Assembly: GCA_002238555.1 (NCBI GenBank)
Contig: MPMO01000029.1
Coordinates: 1 to 54,990 of the forward strand
Origin: Caldilineaceae bacterium bin34
GTDB taxonomy: Bacteria > Chloroflexota > Anaerolineae > Caldilineales > Caldilineaceae
Length of the DNA stretch: 54,990 bases
Direction of reading: 5' to 3'
The number at the start of each line of letters is the position of its first letter. The first letter of the stretch is position 1. The notes below the pieces were generated by a model. The model saw nothing but the letters and a program-made list of their open reading frames with translations. It was not told the DNA's origin and did no database searches. The translations under genes and the position numbers were made by a program. Shown here in pieces: positions 32,805-41,556 of this stretch.

Positions 32805-35045
32805 ATGCAGATCGTCGGTGACTTGTTGGCCTCTCTGAGAATTAGGCCACAGTATATTGCTCACAGCGAGTTGTCCACGCAAGATAGGCTTGATCGTCTA
32901 AGTGTCCGGAAAATCCGAGAGCTCGGACGGGTTGTAGCGCCCGGCATGGTCAAGCACCGGGATACACCTCTCGGAGAGATGCTGTCCGGACTGTTTCGAT
33001 ACCGGTTTCAACCGACGACGAACCCATTGCCCAAGGAGGTGCGCAGCTATAGCACCCTCAGGCGCGCTGGTGTGGCTACATGGGATGATGTGGCAAAATT
33101 GGCACCTGAGCAACTCTTCGAATCTTCGAATGAAGGTCAGTTTAGTGACGTCATTGATATTGTGACCTGGTTCGTTGAGCAAGCACTCCACTCTCGTCAA
33201 ACCGGTAACGCCGTAGAAGATCGCGATGGTGAGTTCAACACATTGTCTGAGCCAGTCGCTGAAAAGGAGGATTCACCGGAAACTGCTTTGGGCGATTTGC
33301 GGAACTCCGGGACTCAGGGCATCAACGTTTCGAGCCCCCTAGGAGGACTCCGCTCTCTTGCCGCTTGGGGCGTCAGAGAACGAGAGGCCGAGCAGTTGGG
33401 GGAAATCCTTGAACTGAAAGATGACGTAGTGCCCATTCCAGCTGATTTGTCGGTGGTATGGGATGAAATCTCACAGGTCGCCTTGGCGGATCTGGCTGAC
33501 CGCGTACTGTTGGACGTGACCCTTGACGACTTGGTCAAACTACTCTTTGTAGGCATGGACAAGCGCCAACGCGTCGTGTACCGGCGACGCGTGATCGACG
33601 GGGCGACTTTGGCAAAGGTCAGCAAAGAGTGCGGTGTCACGCGAGAACGGGTACGCCAGCTGCAAGGGGAGGCGGAGAAGCGGATATCTGCCTCTCTACG
33701 AAGCAATCTTTTTGGCCCTCTCCGCTGGCGTGCGGCGGATCTGCGGATGTCTCTAGGCGTCACCGCACCCATCGTGCATAACCTCACGCAGCTGGCCTTG
33801 GATAAGAGTCTTCGCGGGACCAGTCCGGAGTCGGCTGAATTGCTGCGTTCACTCCTCCTTCGTTTGGCGGGACCATACCAAGAGCACAATGGGTGGATAA
33901 CACTCGAGCAGGCTGATATCCCGGATCCCGCGAGCCTTATGGACCTGGCCGACGAGTTTGGCGTTCTCCTGCTGGCTGATGCATACGATTGGCTGACCGG
34001 TCGCGGCATGCGGCCAGAGTTCCATGATGTGTGGCTTGAGCACTCGGGGCGATTTCGTTGTGCCGGCGAGCATCTGATGGTCTGGTCGCGTAACGTGGTT
34101 GATAAATCTGTTGCTCTACTCGCGGTTCGAAGAGAACCAGCGGATGCCAACACCTTGGTCGATCTTGTTGGTGAGGGGCATAACGTCTCTGGTGTGCGGG
34201 CTCGCTTCTTTGACGACGAACGACTGATGCGTGTCAACCGGACGGACTGGGCGCTTCGTGCTTGGGAACTGGAGGAGTACACCGGCATTACCGACGAAAT
34301 CACTCAGCGCATCGAAGAGGCAGGTGGCCAAGCTAGTCTCGATGCCCTGGTCAACGAAGTCGTGCGCCAATTCAACGTTAAGGAGTTTTCGGTACTCGCT
34401 TACACATCTGCACCAATGTTCCTTGTAGAGAATGGTCTAATCCGACTGCGTGGAGATGACGAGCCATTCGAGGTCAACGGAAGCCTACAGGAGTGTACGG
34501 GAGCATTTCGGTCCTCGGAACGAACCGTCAGTCTTCTGATCTCTGCAGATGCTCAACTCCTACGGGGTAGTAGCCGTATGTTAAATGGTCCAGTTGCAGT
34601 TGTGCTTGGTGTGGTACCCGGCCAACCGCGCTCGTTCTCACATGCAGACGGAGTCCTGAACGTCACTTGGCCCATGACTTCGGCGATGGGACCCTCACTC
34701 GGCTCAGTACGTGTGATTGCTACGAAGATTGGGGCTACGGCAAGCGACAGGATCCGCCTTGACTTTGATATCGAGGATGGGAAAGTAAACGCGGAGTGTG
34801 TCCCGCGTGAACTTGACAGCTACGAGAAGGCTGAGGCTATCCGCTTATTGACAGGGATATCTACGGATCTGGATGGAGTACTAGACGCGATTGCTGAGGC
34901 GACCGATACTTCTCCTACTAACGCTCGCTACACACTGCAAAAGCGTGGAGATGCCGATCTTGTCAGTCTACTTCCGGTTCCGGAAGTAGATCCGCAACTA
35001 GAGTCCACGCTGTCCGATCTCGCGAGGATGATTTCTCAACACTGA
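32805..35045 (+). CDS. Large protein with sigma-70 region 4-like helix-turn-helix
   Basis: 746 aa from ATG 32805, with CGGAGG 7 nt upstream. At about 267-286 it carries TLAKVSKECGVTRERVRQLQ, nearly identical to the -35-binding helix of sigma factors (GVTRERVRQIE), followed by EAEKRI. No region 2 is recognisable, so it is not a complete sigma factor. The flanking 450 residues on the C-terminal side are of unknown fold and contain winged-helix-like repeats (AVRREPADANTLVDLVGEGH; LDALVNEVVRQFNVKEFSVL). It follows sspA on the same strand after 109 bp and may control the island or act as a phage-promoter sensor. Function is inference. Confidence 0.6.
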   Translation: MQIVGDLLASLRIRPQYIAHSELSTQDRLDRLSVRKIRELGRVVAPGMVKHRDTPLGEMLSGLFRYRFQPTTNPLPKEVRSYSTLRRAGVATWDDVAKLAPEQLFESSNEGQFSDVIDIVTWFVEQALHSRQTGNAVEDRDGEFNTLSEPVAEKEDSPETALGDLRNSGTQGINVSSPLGGLRSLAAWGVREREAEQLGEILELKDDVVPIPADLSVVWDEISQVALADLADRVLLDVTLDDLVKLLFVGMDKRQRVVYRRRVIDGATLAKVSKECGVTRERVRQLQGEAEKRISASLRSNLFGPLRWRAADLRMSLGVTAPIVHNLTQLALDKSLRGTSPESAELLRSLLLRLAGPYQEHNGWITLEQADIPDPASLMDLADEFGVLLLADAYDWLTGRGMRPEFHDVWLEHSGRFRCAGEHLMVWSRNVVDKSVALLAVRREPADANTLVDLVGEGHNVSGVRARFFDDERLMRVNRTDWALRAWELEEYTGITDEITQRIEEAGGQASLDALVNEVVRQFNVKEFSVLAYTSAPMFLVENGLIRLRGDDEPFEVNGSLQECTGAFRSSERTVSLLISADAQLLRGSSRMLNGPVAVVLGVVPGQPRSFSHADGVLNVTWPMTSAMGPSLGSVRVIATKIGATASDRIRLDFDIEDGKVNAECVPRELDSYEKAEAIRLLTGISTDLDGVLDAIAEATDTSPTNARYTLQKRGDADLVSLLPVPEVDPQLESTLSDLARMISQH

Positions 35046-35053
35046 ACTCTTGG

Positions 35054-35470
35054 CTACGACGAGTTCGTCACTGCACTGAGCTTCATCATGAGGTTCAACG
35101 TGGGCTCAGGTTGTCCTGTCAAGTGATCCAAAAGACGTGGGATTCCCGCATTAGCGTACTCTGAGGCCATTCGGATGACTTCAGCCGGATTGTCAAGCAT
35201 CTCGTCGCCTCCCTCAGCTAGCGCAAGTAGTTCCAGATGCGTGATGCGCCACGGATCGGAACTCAGGATGCTTCCATCGTTGAACTTGACCTGGTCTGTT
35301 GGGAGAGGAATTCTCTCTCCGTACTGCACTCCGATCGCGATAGCCGCCCACCAAGCATCCACCTGGCGCGCGAATGGTTGGCTATCTTGCGCGGAGCGGG
35401 AGACAAAGCCACCAAGACGTTGATGATGGACACGCGCGATAAACAGATCCTGATTGGCATATCGGTTCAT
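35054..35470 (-). CDS. Unrecognised 138-aa protein, last gene of the helicase/SMC operon
   Basis: ATG 35470 with CCAAGGA about 9 nt upstream, 19 bp after the SMC-like gene. Soluble, no signal peptide. It contains SQPFARQVDAWWAAIAIGVQ, then YGERIPLPTD and HLELLALAEGGDEMLDNPAE followed by a leucine-rich C-terminal helix. I do not recognise a family. Its place at the end of the operon suggests an accessory or immunity role for the neighbouring nuclease-like proteins. It converges with the sigma-like gene, 8 bp apart, leaving no room for a separate terminator. Confidence 0.6.
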   Translation of the reverse strand: MNRYANQDLFIARVHHQRLGGFVSRSAQDSQPFARQVDAWWAAIAIGVQYGERIPLPTDQVKFNDGSILSSDPWRITHLELLALAEGGDEMLDNPAEVIRMASEYANAGIPRLLDHLTGQPEPTLNLMMKLSAVTNSS

Positions 35471-35489
35471 GATGCTGTTCCTTGGAATG

Positions 35490-37658
35490 TTACCTCCGTG
35501 TGTCTAGGTCTTGAAAGATGACGCCATGGCGGTCGTCGTAGCGACGTGCGCAGGTGTAGCAAGAATGACGGTGGTCGCACGAGCATATGCGAGAAACGGG
35601 GTAGTCCGTAGACCACGAGTAGGTGAGATCCACAGGGTAGTGCTCGGAGCAGGACAGAGTCATTACAGTCCCTGCGCGTTCGTCAATAAGGTCCTCTACA
35701 TCCCGGAGCTCCGAGCGAGTCAGGAAGAGGATTACCTGGAGTTCTAGAAGTCCATCTATCGGTGGCCTCGTTACAGCGTTCAACATTCGAGACTTCACCC
35801 CACCCGATACCATCCCGAGCGGAGTGTCAATCATGCGGGGTGCAGTCGCGCCGGACACTTCCATGAGTGCCCAGATGAATGAGAGTGTGAGCGCACGCTT
35901 CGATGCGCCGTTTAGCTCAAAGTCTGGATCCAGCCGCCTTCCGTCATGGGTATCGATAATGATGTTGAAATCATCGTCTATGTGCACTCCGGCGTAGAGT
36001 ACCGGACCAAAATCTGGTCGCAACGGATCATCGGGTGCTCCAACGATCTCCATGAAGAGGTCTCTCATTCTCTGCGAGACGCGTTGCACATAGTCGTTTT
36101 CGAGTACTTTCAAGACCCTTTTCACAAGTACTGTCAAGTCCTGCGCTACATCCCGCTTGAGCGCGAGTTCGTTACTGATGTCTGCCTCTTTCTGAGCGTC
36201 GTCGAGTTCTCCCTCCTGCAAGGCGCGTCGTTCGTACGCCTGATCAAGTTCGGTCTCTTTGGCCCCAATGGCTTGATGTGCTTGCACTATCTTTGCATCG
36301 ATGTCCTGAAGTTTCGAAGTCAGGTTACGCACGCGTTCTTCATCAATATTGGCGCGGCGAGACTTAAGGTCGTCTATTTCGCGTCCCTTGTTGCGAAGGC
36401 TGTCACGAGCATCTGTAAACTCAGCCAATAGCTGAGATGAATTGGGGGCAAATGTTTGCCCCGATTCTCTCCGGCTCCGTTCCTCGTCTTGGGCTCGTCT
36501 TGCAAGATGGTGAAGCTCCGTGAGCCGCTGGCGGTGCTCAGAAACCCTCAACTGTTCCTCTACGAGGCGTTCAACATGCTGACGGTGGTTTGTACCAAGA
36601 GCTAATGATTCACCGCAGATGCACTCATCCAGTTCGAGTCGATCTTTAAGAATTTCGACGGATGTGCCTGGAATGATGTGCCGGTCGGCCAAGTTCGATA
36701 GCATCTCGATCCCGGCTTGTAACCTCTCATTCATGAATTGCCAAGAATACTGCTCGGACCTAAGTGCTTCACGCATGCGTGCAAGTGTCGCTTGACGCTG
36801 GCGCTCAAACCTCTCTTGATCCCTTTCTGCCTGTTCGATCCGTTCATTCAGTTCGTCGATGTCACCGATACCGCTAAGCTCGCGCAGCTCCTTTTCCCAT
36901 TTACTCCGTTCGTCAGTCATTTTGGCTTGACGTTGACGTAGTCTGAGCAGATCGTCCTCCAACTCATCAATTTGACTTCGTGTCTCATCCAATCGGTCTT
37001 CAAGAGCTGAAGTATCTTTTCCTCCAGACTTCGCCGCTTCCGCCTGAAGGCTTCGGAATGCTGCCTCGATATCCCTAGCCGCGGTCCGGAATCTGTCGAT
37101 GCCAAGCAGATCACGTATGGCGTCATGGACGCGACGCTGTCGCTGCTTCTGTCCAATCTGGCCAGAGATAAACGTCTGAACAGAGTCCCCATCGGTGAAG
37201 AAGACGGCGTGCAGTTGCTTTGGTAGCCATACATTGATCGTAGCTTCAGCAGGTTCTACAGGATCTTCACCTCTCGGAGTAAGCTTTAGGAGACGAACTC
37301 TCTCCTGCTGACTGTCAAATGCGTCTTCCGTAGTGGGGGTTTCAATAACGGATCGAATAAGGCGATACTGTGCAGTATTATCGTGTTCGTCTGCAATTTC
37401 GAACCAAATAGTAACTGACACCGTGGTGGCCTTGCCGAAAGGGATCGCCGAAGAAGTAAGCCTTAGTCCTTGGGCAGATTCCGGCAGACCATCCTTCCCG
37501 TGGAAGGCCCACTGGAAGGCATAGAGCAAGGAGGTCTTCCCCGACCCATTCTCGGCACGGATGACTGTCAGCGGTCGGTCGTGTTTTGTGGAGAACTCCA
37601 GTTCTACGTCTTCGAGCAGCTTGAAGTTCCGGACGTGGGCGCGAAGCAACCGCATCAT
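35490..37658 (-). CDS. SMC/DndD-like ATPase with C-terminal cysteine cluster
   Basis: 722 aa. N-terminal MMRLLRAHVRNFKLLEDVEL and Walker A RAENGSGKTSLLYAFQWAFH (34-53) are typical of Rad50/DndD proteins. A long coiled coil spans about 190-520, broken at about 344 by DECICGESLALG, a zinc-hook-like cysteine pair. The second half has NGASKRALTLSFIWALMEVS (signature) and a Walker B-like APRMIDTPLGMVSGGVKSRM. The final 40 residues carry a Cys/His cluster (CSCDHRHSCYTCARRY), probably a zinc ribbon. DndD provides nicking ATPase activity in Dnd modification, but here the modification set is Ssp-type, so this protein more likely belongs to the restriction arm. Its start overlaps the previous stop by 4 nt. 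Confidence 0.75.
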   Translation of the reverse strand: MMRLLRAHVRNFKLLEDVELEFSTKHDRPLTVIRAENGSGKTSLLYAFQWAFHGKDGLPESAQGLRLTSSAIPFGKATTVSVTIWFEIADEHDNTAQYRLIRSVIETPTTEDAFDSQQERVRLLKLTPRGEDPVEPAEATINVWLPKQLHAVFFTDGDSVQTFISGQIGQKQRQRRVHDAIRDLLGIDRFRTAARDIEAAFRSLQAEAAKSGGKDTSALEDRLDETRSQIDELEDDLLRLRQRQAKMTDERSKWEKELRELSGIGDIDELNERIEQAERDQERFERQRQATLARMREALRSEQYSWQFMNERLQAGIEMLSNLADRHIIPGTSVEILKDRLELDECICGESLALGTNHRQHVERLVEEQLRVSEHRQRLTELHHLARRAQDEERSRRESGQTFAPNSSQLLAEFTDARDSLRNKGREIDDLKSRRANIDEERVRNLTSKLQDIDAKIVQAHQAIGAKETELDQAYERRALQEGELDDAQKEADISNELALKRDVAQDLTVLVKRVLKVLENDYVQRVSQRMRDLFMEIVGAPDDPLRPDFGPVLYAGVHIDDDFNIIIDTHDGRRLDPDFELNGASKRALTLSFIWALMEVSGATAPRMIDTPLGMVSGGVKSRMLNAVTRPPIDGLLELQVILFLTRSELRDVEDLIDERAGTVMTLSCSEHYPVDLTYSWSTDYPVSRICSCDHRHSCYTCARRYDDRHGVIFQDLDTRR

Positions 37659-37882
37659 TCGCTCTCCTGTTGCTGAGTCAGCACTTGTGCACCTAACTCT
37701 TCAATGATCTGTTTGACTTGTTTTTTTCGGCGACGGTCTGAGAAGCCCTCATCCTGTACACGCACAACGTTTACCAGAGTTACGACAAGGTTGTTGCGGT
37801 ACTCGGAAATGCGCTCCTGAGCAAAAACAACTTGCTCGCCAACGACTTGCACTATCCGCCTTTCAGATAACATGGCCATCAT
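37655..37882 (-). CDS. Small 75-aa protein coupling helicase and SMC-like genes
   Basis: From ATG 37882, which overlaps the helicase stop by one base (TAATG), with AAGGAG inside the helicase end; its own end overlaps the SMC-like start by 4 nt. Sequence: MMAMLSERRIVQVVGEQVVF, then a beta-rich AQERISEYRNNLVVTLVNVV and a basic helix RRRKKQVKQIIEELGAQV. I do not recognise a family. Double overlap on both sides implies stoichiometric co-translation, so it is probably a structural subunit of the helicase/SMC complex. Confidence 0.6.
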   Translation of the reverse strand: MMAMLSERRIVQVVGEQVVFAQERISEYRNNLVVTLVNVVRVQDEGFSDRRRKKQVKQIIEELGAQVLTQQQESE

Positions 37883-40101
37883 TATCTCCTTGCCCACACA
37901 AGTGATTCGTAGCGTGACATGATACTGCGAGGGCCGTTGTTGTCCCATTCGTTTTCGGCGAGCCTCGCAAACGCCTCTGCTCGCCGAAGTTCGCTCTTCA
38001 GAATCGCTTGGCCAGCCGATGATTCGGAATTGGGGGGCACAACGATGAAGTCATGGAGTCTGGCGAGTATCTTGTCAGGTGCCCGGCGAAGGATGCGTCC
38101 GCGGCGTTGTACCCATTCCCGCTGGACCGCGCTCGATGCCAGCAGAAACGCTGTGTCAGTCTGGGGTATATCGATACCTTCGTCTAGCACCTTCATGGCA
38201 GTGAGCACTTGATAATCACCGCGCTCAAACGCCTCCAACCAGTTTCGAGCGTCACGGTATGTAGTCTCGGCGCTTGTGAACTGATGGCTGATAATCTCTA
38301 GCTCCGCAAGTATCTGGTTCACCTGTTCGATCTGGCGTGCCTGATCGAGCACAGGCCTCTTCGCGGAGGTGTAGATGAGGCAGCGCCTGATACTCGACGG
38401 TCCCATTCCTAGTAGCAGTTCGCTGAGTAATCCAATCTTGGATGACACTTGTTCGAGCACAGCCCGGCGCTCGATCAAGAGGTGTTTAGCCTTCGCTGAA
38501 GGTACTACGGATCGTCCATCCTCGTCGACTGTGAAGCCTGCCTTGCGCAGTTCTTCGGTCAGTTCAGTCCACTTGTCGAGCTCCCAATCGGACATCGGTG
38601 CTTCGTGCAGGTGGTACTCGTACGGCGTCAAGCAACCTGTACGGATCGCATCGGCTAGCCCGAATTCGTAGACTGGAGGACCAAAGTACTTGAATAGCTT
38701 GTCTGTACCGTCTGGATCGTATTGTCTGATCGGTGTGGCAGAGAGGCCAAGTCGCAGATTTGCTCGTGTGGGAAGGGCGTCAAACACCAATGGTGCTCCG
38801 AGGTTGTGCATCTCGTCGCCGATGAGGAATACCCTTACTGCTGAGGAAAGGTGATCCAGAAGTCCGCGGATGTCACTGTCCTGAGCAAACAGGCTATTCG
38901 TGACGACCATGATTTCAGTACGCGCGGTGCCGCTCCTCAGCGCAACCTCGATTTCCTGGAGTTGCTTCCTGCGTTTAGTGCGGTGGACAGTACTTGGGAG
39001 GGTTGGAGAGATACCGAAGTTACGAATGTCGTCTGCCCACTGCTGCATGAGCGGTCTCGAAGGCACCAAGACAACAACAAGCATTGAACCTGTGTACTGA
39101 TGCTGTGCCTCAACGATGGCAATCAGCGCCGCCCTCGTTTTGCCACCCCCTGTCGCGATTGCCAGTATGCCGCGCCCACCGGCATGGAAGAAGGCATCAA
39201 CAGCCTCGCCCTGATGAGCGTATCGCCCCGTTCGCCACTCCAAGCCGAGAGGTATTTCGAGCAGTGTGCGTTGAGGTAGCGGGGCACTGCTAGGAAGATC
39301 GGGTTCAAGGCCAGCAGCATGATCGCACCGCCAAGCTCTCCAGAAGTCACCCACAGTAGGTATCCGACTCGGCTCGGAGCCTCGGCCCGCGAATTGGAGG
39401 CCTGCAGATGCACTCAATGTCAGGGAGCGAGGATGCTCGTTATCCCACTGTCTCTGCCACTGAGCAATCAGCTTCTCCACGCGCTGCTTTGCTGCAGGAC
39501 CGTCAGCCCAAGCCCTGTCAACCGTCATCTGCTCTCCATTGACAAGCAACCCTCGTGACGTGGCATTGCCCGAACCGTGGACGGCTACCCATACCTCATC
39601 ATCGCGAATCAGCCACTGTTTCTTGTGGTAGATGCCACTCTCCATGAGAACGAACCGCAACTCGAGACGTCGTGCTGCGATGAGGTACGCGAAGCACTCT
39701 CTGGTGTGTTCCGCAAGAGCCGATTCTGATAGGTCATCGTTCCCAAAGATATCAGTAGCCAGTTGGTCGACGAGATCCTGTTCGGTAGTGACTCCCTTCT
39801 TAATGGCAGCCCAGTCCTCAGAGCTAATTTCAGGGCTAATCAGAAGCTTGAGGGGTGCCTCACTACTCTTGATGAAGTCAGCGAGTCCAGGTGCAACCTG
39901 TGCCAGACAGCACGAACTGAAGTACCCAGATCCCACCCAGACCTCATCGGCATGTGAAATCGCTGGTACAAGCACTTCGCCGATCAGGTCATCATCGGGA
40001 ATCTCGTACACAGGGGCAATGTCAGAGAGGGCAGCAACTAAACTGACCATCTGGGACGCATTCTTCATCGGTTGGTCTCTACTGCGTGAAATATCACGCA
40101 T
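37882..40101 (-). CDS. PLD-nuclease fused to SF2 DNA/RNA helicase
   Basis: 739 aa. The N-terminal 200 residues hold a phospholipase D-type half-site, GIYHKKQWLIRDD (HxK with Asp, about residue 157), followed by VAVHGSGNATSRGLLVNGEQ, typical of PLD nucleases. The SF2 helicase follows: LAIATGGGKTRAALIAIVEA (motif I, about 315), LIGDEMHNLGAP (DExH), LRLGLSATPIRQYD (III) and VQRRGRILRR (VI). Proteins of this build are nuclease-helicases in DISARM-, Dnd- and Ssp-linked restriction. The start is either ATG 40101 or ATG 40068; neither has a strong ribosome-binding site. It is the first gene of a four-gene operon. The short palindrome CGTGATATTTCACG lies at the very 5' end of the gene and could be an operator. 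Confidence 0.8.
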   Translation of the reverse strand: MRDISRSRDQPMKNASQMVSLVAALSDIAPVYEIPDDDLIGEVLVPAISHADEVWVGSGYFSSCCLAQVAPGLADFIKSSEAPLKLLISPEISSEDWAAIKKGVTTEQDLVDQLATDIFGNDDLSESALAEHTRECFAYLIAARRLELRFVLMESGIYHKKQWLIRDDEVWVAVHGSGNATSRGLLVNGEQMTVDRAWADGPAAKQRVEKLIAQWQRQWDNEHPRSLTLSASAGLQFAGRGSEPSRIPTVGDFWRAWRCDHAAGLEPDLPSSAPLPQRTLLEIPLGLEWRTGRYAHQGEAVDAFFHAGGRGILAIATGGGKTRAALIAIVEAQHQYTGSMLVVVLVPSRPLMQQWADDIRNFGISPTLPSTVHRTKRRKQLQEIEVALRSGTARTEIMVVTNSLFAQDSDIRGLLDHLSSAVRVFLIGDEMHNLGAPLVFDALPTRANLRLGLSATPIRQYDPDGTDKLFKYFGPPVYEFGLADAIRTGCLTPYEYHLHEAPMSDWELDKWTELTEELRKAGFTVDEDGRSVVPSAKAKHLLIERRAVLEQVSSKIGLLSELLLGMGPSSIRRCLIYTSAKRPVLDQARQIEQVNQILAELEIISHQFTSAETTYRDARNWLEAFERGDYQVLTAMKVLDEGIDIPQTDTAFLLASSAVQREWVQRRGRILRRAPDKILARLHDFIVVPPNSESSAGQAILKSELRRAEAFARLAENEWDNNGPRSIMSRYESLVWARR

Positions 40102-40722
40102 GCCACCAAGAGTCCGGCAGTCCGTCTGCCTTCGGAGCGACTAGGTGACCAGGCTAGCTGACGCACCATAGGTTCCAGGAAAGGCGTAAACATGTGCGTG
40201 TCCGCGCATCTGGCCCATCTTGCGAGGGGGTAGCCGTTGCTGTGGCGGGCCCGTGTTCGTGATACAACTCAATCCTGGTCTCCGGCTCACTTTCGGCCAT
40301 GAGCAATTCCACTACCAAGGGATGGCTGGTCTGCGCAAGGTCAACTGTCGGACAGAAGATGTGGTTGTCGAGCGTAGGGACGAACATGGCAGGGCACGAG
40401 TCTGGTTTAACGCAACGATGACGGTCAATGCAGGTACCATTAAACCATGAAGCAGTGACCGTAACGCAGCGCGCGTCTGCATGGGGTCTGACTTCCAACA
40501 CCATTACTGAACAGTGTCGAAGAAGCTGACGACTGTCAGGGTCCATCTCTGAAACTCGGCTATGGTGCTGGTTTGATTGTCAATGATGTGGCGGCCAGCA
40601 GTGTCCTCGAGAATCCGAATGTTCCCTTGTCTCGCACTCATTGTCGGTTCCTATACTGGTTGGAGCGCTGTTAAGCCCGTAGGTCTGCCGGAGGTAGTTC
40701 CCGGCTGAATTTGTGAGGGACC
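40102..40722. other. Gene-free stretch at the right edge of the defence island
   Basis: No convincing gene. A 130-codon minus-strand frame (40154-40546) has no ribosome-binding site or known motif. It lies exactly between the low-GC island and the high-GC metal-transport operon and should contain the helicase promoter. No tRNA, direct repeat or integrase is visible in it. Confidence 0.4.
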
Positions 40723-41556
40723 TCAGGATCCGACCCGCAGTCCTCGCTGCCTCAGGCTGGTCCAAGCCAGTACCCCCAGAAAGACAGTTGTCTGCAAGAG
40801 GATGATGGACGCCCCGGAGGCAATATCCAAGTAGAAGCTGGCATAGATGCCCAGCCCCGCCGACAGCGATCCCAGCAGGATCGAGATCACCATCATCCGT
40901 CCAAAGCTGATCGTCAGCATGCGCGCGATCGTGGCCGGCATGATCAGCACCGCGGAGATCAGCGTGACTCCCAGGACCTGCATCGAGGAGATGATCACCG
41001 CAGCCAGCAGGAATGCGAAGACAATCGAAACCCGACCGGTCGGAACTCCCTGCACGTGGGCGACCTCGCTGTCGAACGTGTGGAACAGTAACGGCCGGTA
41101 GTAGACCAGCAGCAGTACGGTGGATGCGACCAGGACCGCCGCCACAACCAGCAGGTCGGCGCGGCCCACGCCCAGGATGTTGCCGAACAGCATCGCCTCG
41201 ACCGAAGGGGTATAGGACCGGGCCCGGCTGATCAACGCCACCCCCAGGGCAAAACTGGCCGTGGTGATGATGCCGATCGCCGCATCCGCCTTGATCTCCG
41301 GCCGACGGGACAGGCTGTTGATCCACAACGCCGACAGCACCCCCCAGATCCCGGCTCCCAGATAGAAGTTCCAGCGCGCCATGAAGGCAACCACGGCTCC
41401 CCCGAACACTGCATGGGCCAAGCCGTGCCCGATGTAGCTCATGCCCTGGAGGACGATGTAGACCCCAAGCGCTCCGCACATGGCCCCCACCATCAGGGCC
41501 ACGGCGAAGCCGGTGCGGAAGAAGAGGAACCCGAACGGCTCCAGCAGAATGTTCAG
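40723..41556 (-). CDS. Zn/Mn-type ABC transporter permease (ZnuB/MntB family)
   Basis: About 277 aa with eight to nine hydrophobic helices. ALGVYIVLQGMSYIGHGLAH followed by AVFGGA is the signature near the N-terminus, and MPATIARMLTISFG marks the late cytoplasmic loop that meets the ATPase. No ATG, GTG or TTG exists in frame near the expected start. The protein should begin close to NILLEPFGFLFF, where only CTG 41556, AUU 41550 or CTG 41547 are available, directly at the ATPase stop (41553-41555). Translation therefore probably depends on coupling and a rare start codon, or else begins at an internal GTG with loss of the first helix. Confidence 0.8.
   Translation of the reverse strand: MNILLEPFGFLFFRTGFAVALMVGAMCGALGVYIVLQGMSYIGHGLAHAVFGGAVVAFMARWNFYLGAGIWGVLSALWINSLSRRPEIKADAAIGIITTASFALGVALISRARSYTPSVEAMLFGNILGVGRADLLVVAAVLVASTVLLLVYYRPLLFHTFDSEVAHVQGVPTGRVSIVFAFLLAAVIISSMQVLGVTLISAVLIMPATIARMLTISFGRMMVISILLGSLSAGLGIYASFYLDIASGASIILLQTTVFLGVLAWTSLRQRGLRVGS

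Noticed and set aside
26281..40101. Classical DndABCDE locus
   Set aside because: The PP-loop protein is far shorter than DndC, no small DndE is recognisable, and the DUF4007 protein is an Ssp marker. The SMC-like ATPase resembles DndD but lies in a separate operon with a helicase.
40154..40546. 130-codon minus-strand frame as a gene
   Set aside because: No ribosome-binding site, no known motif and unusual composition; it lies in the island-border spacer.
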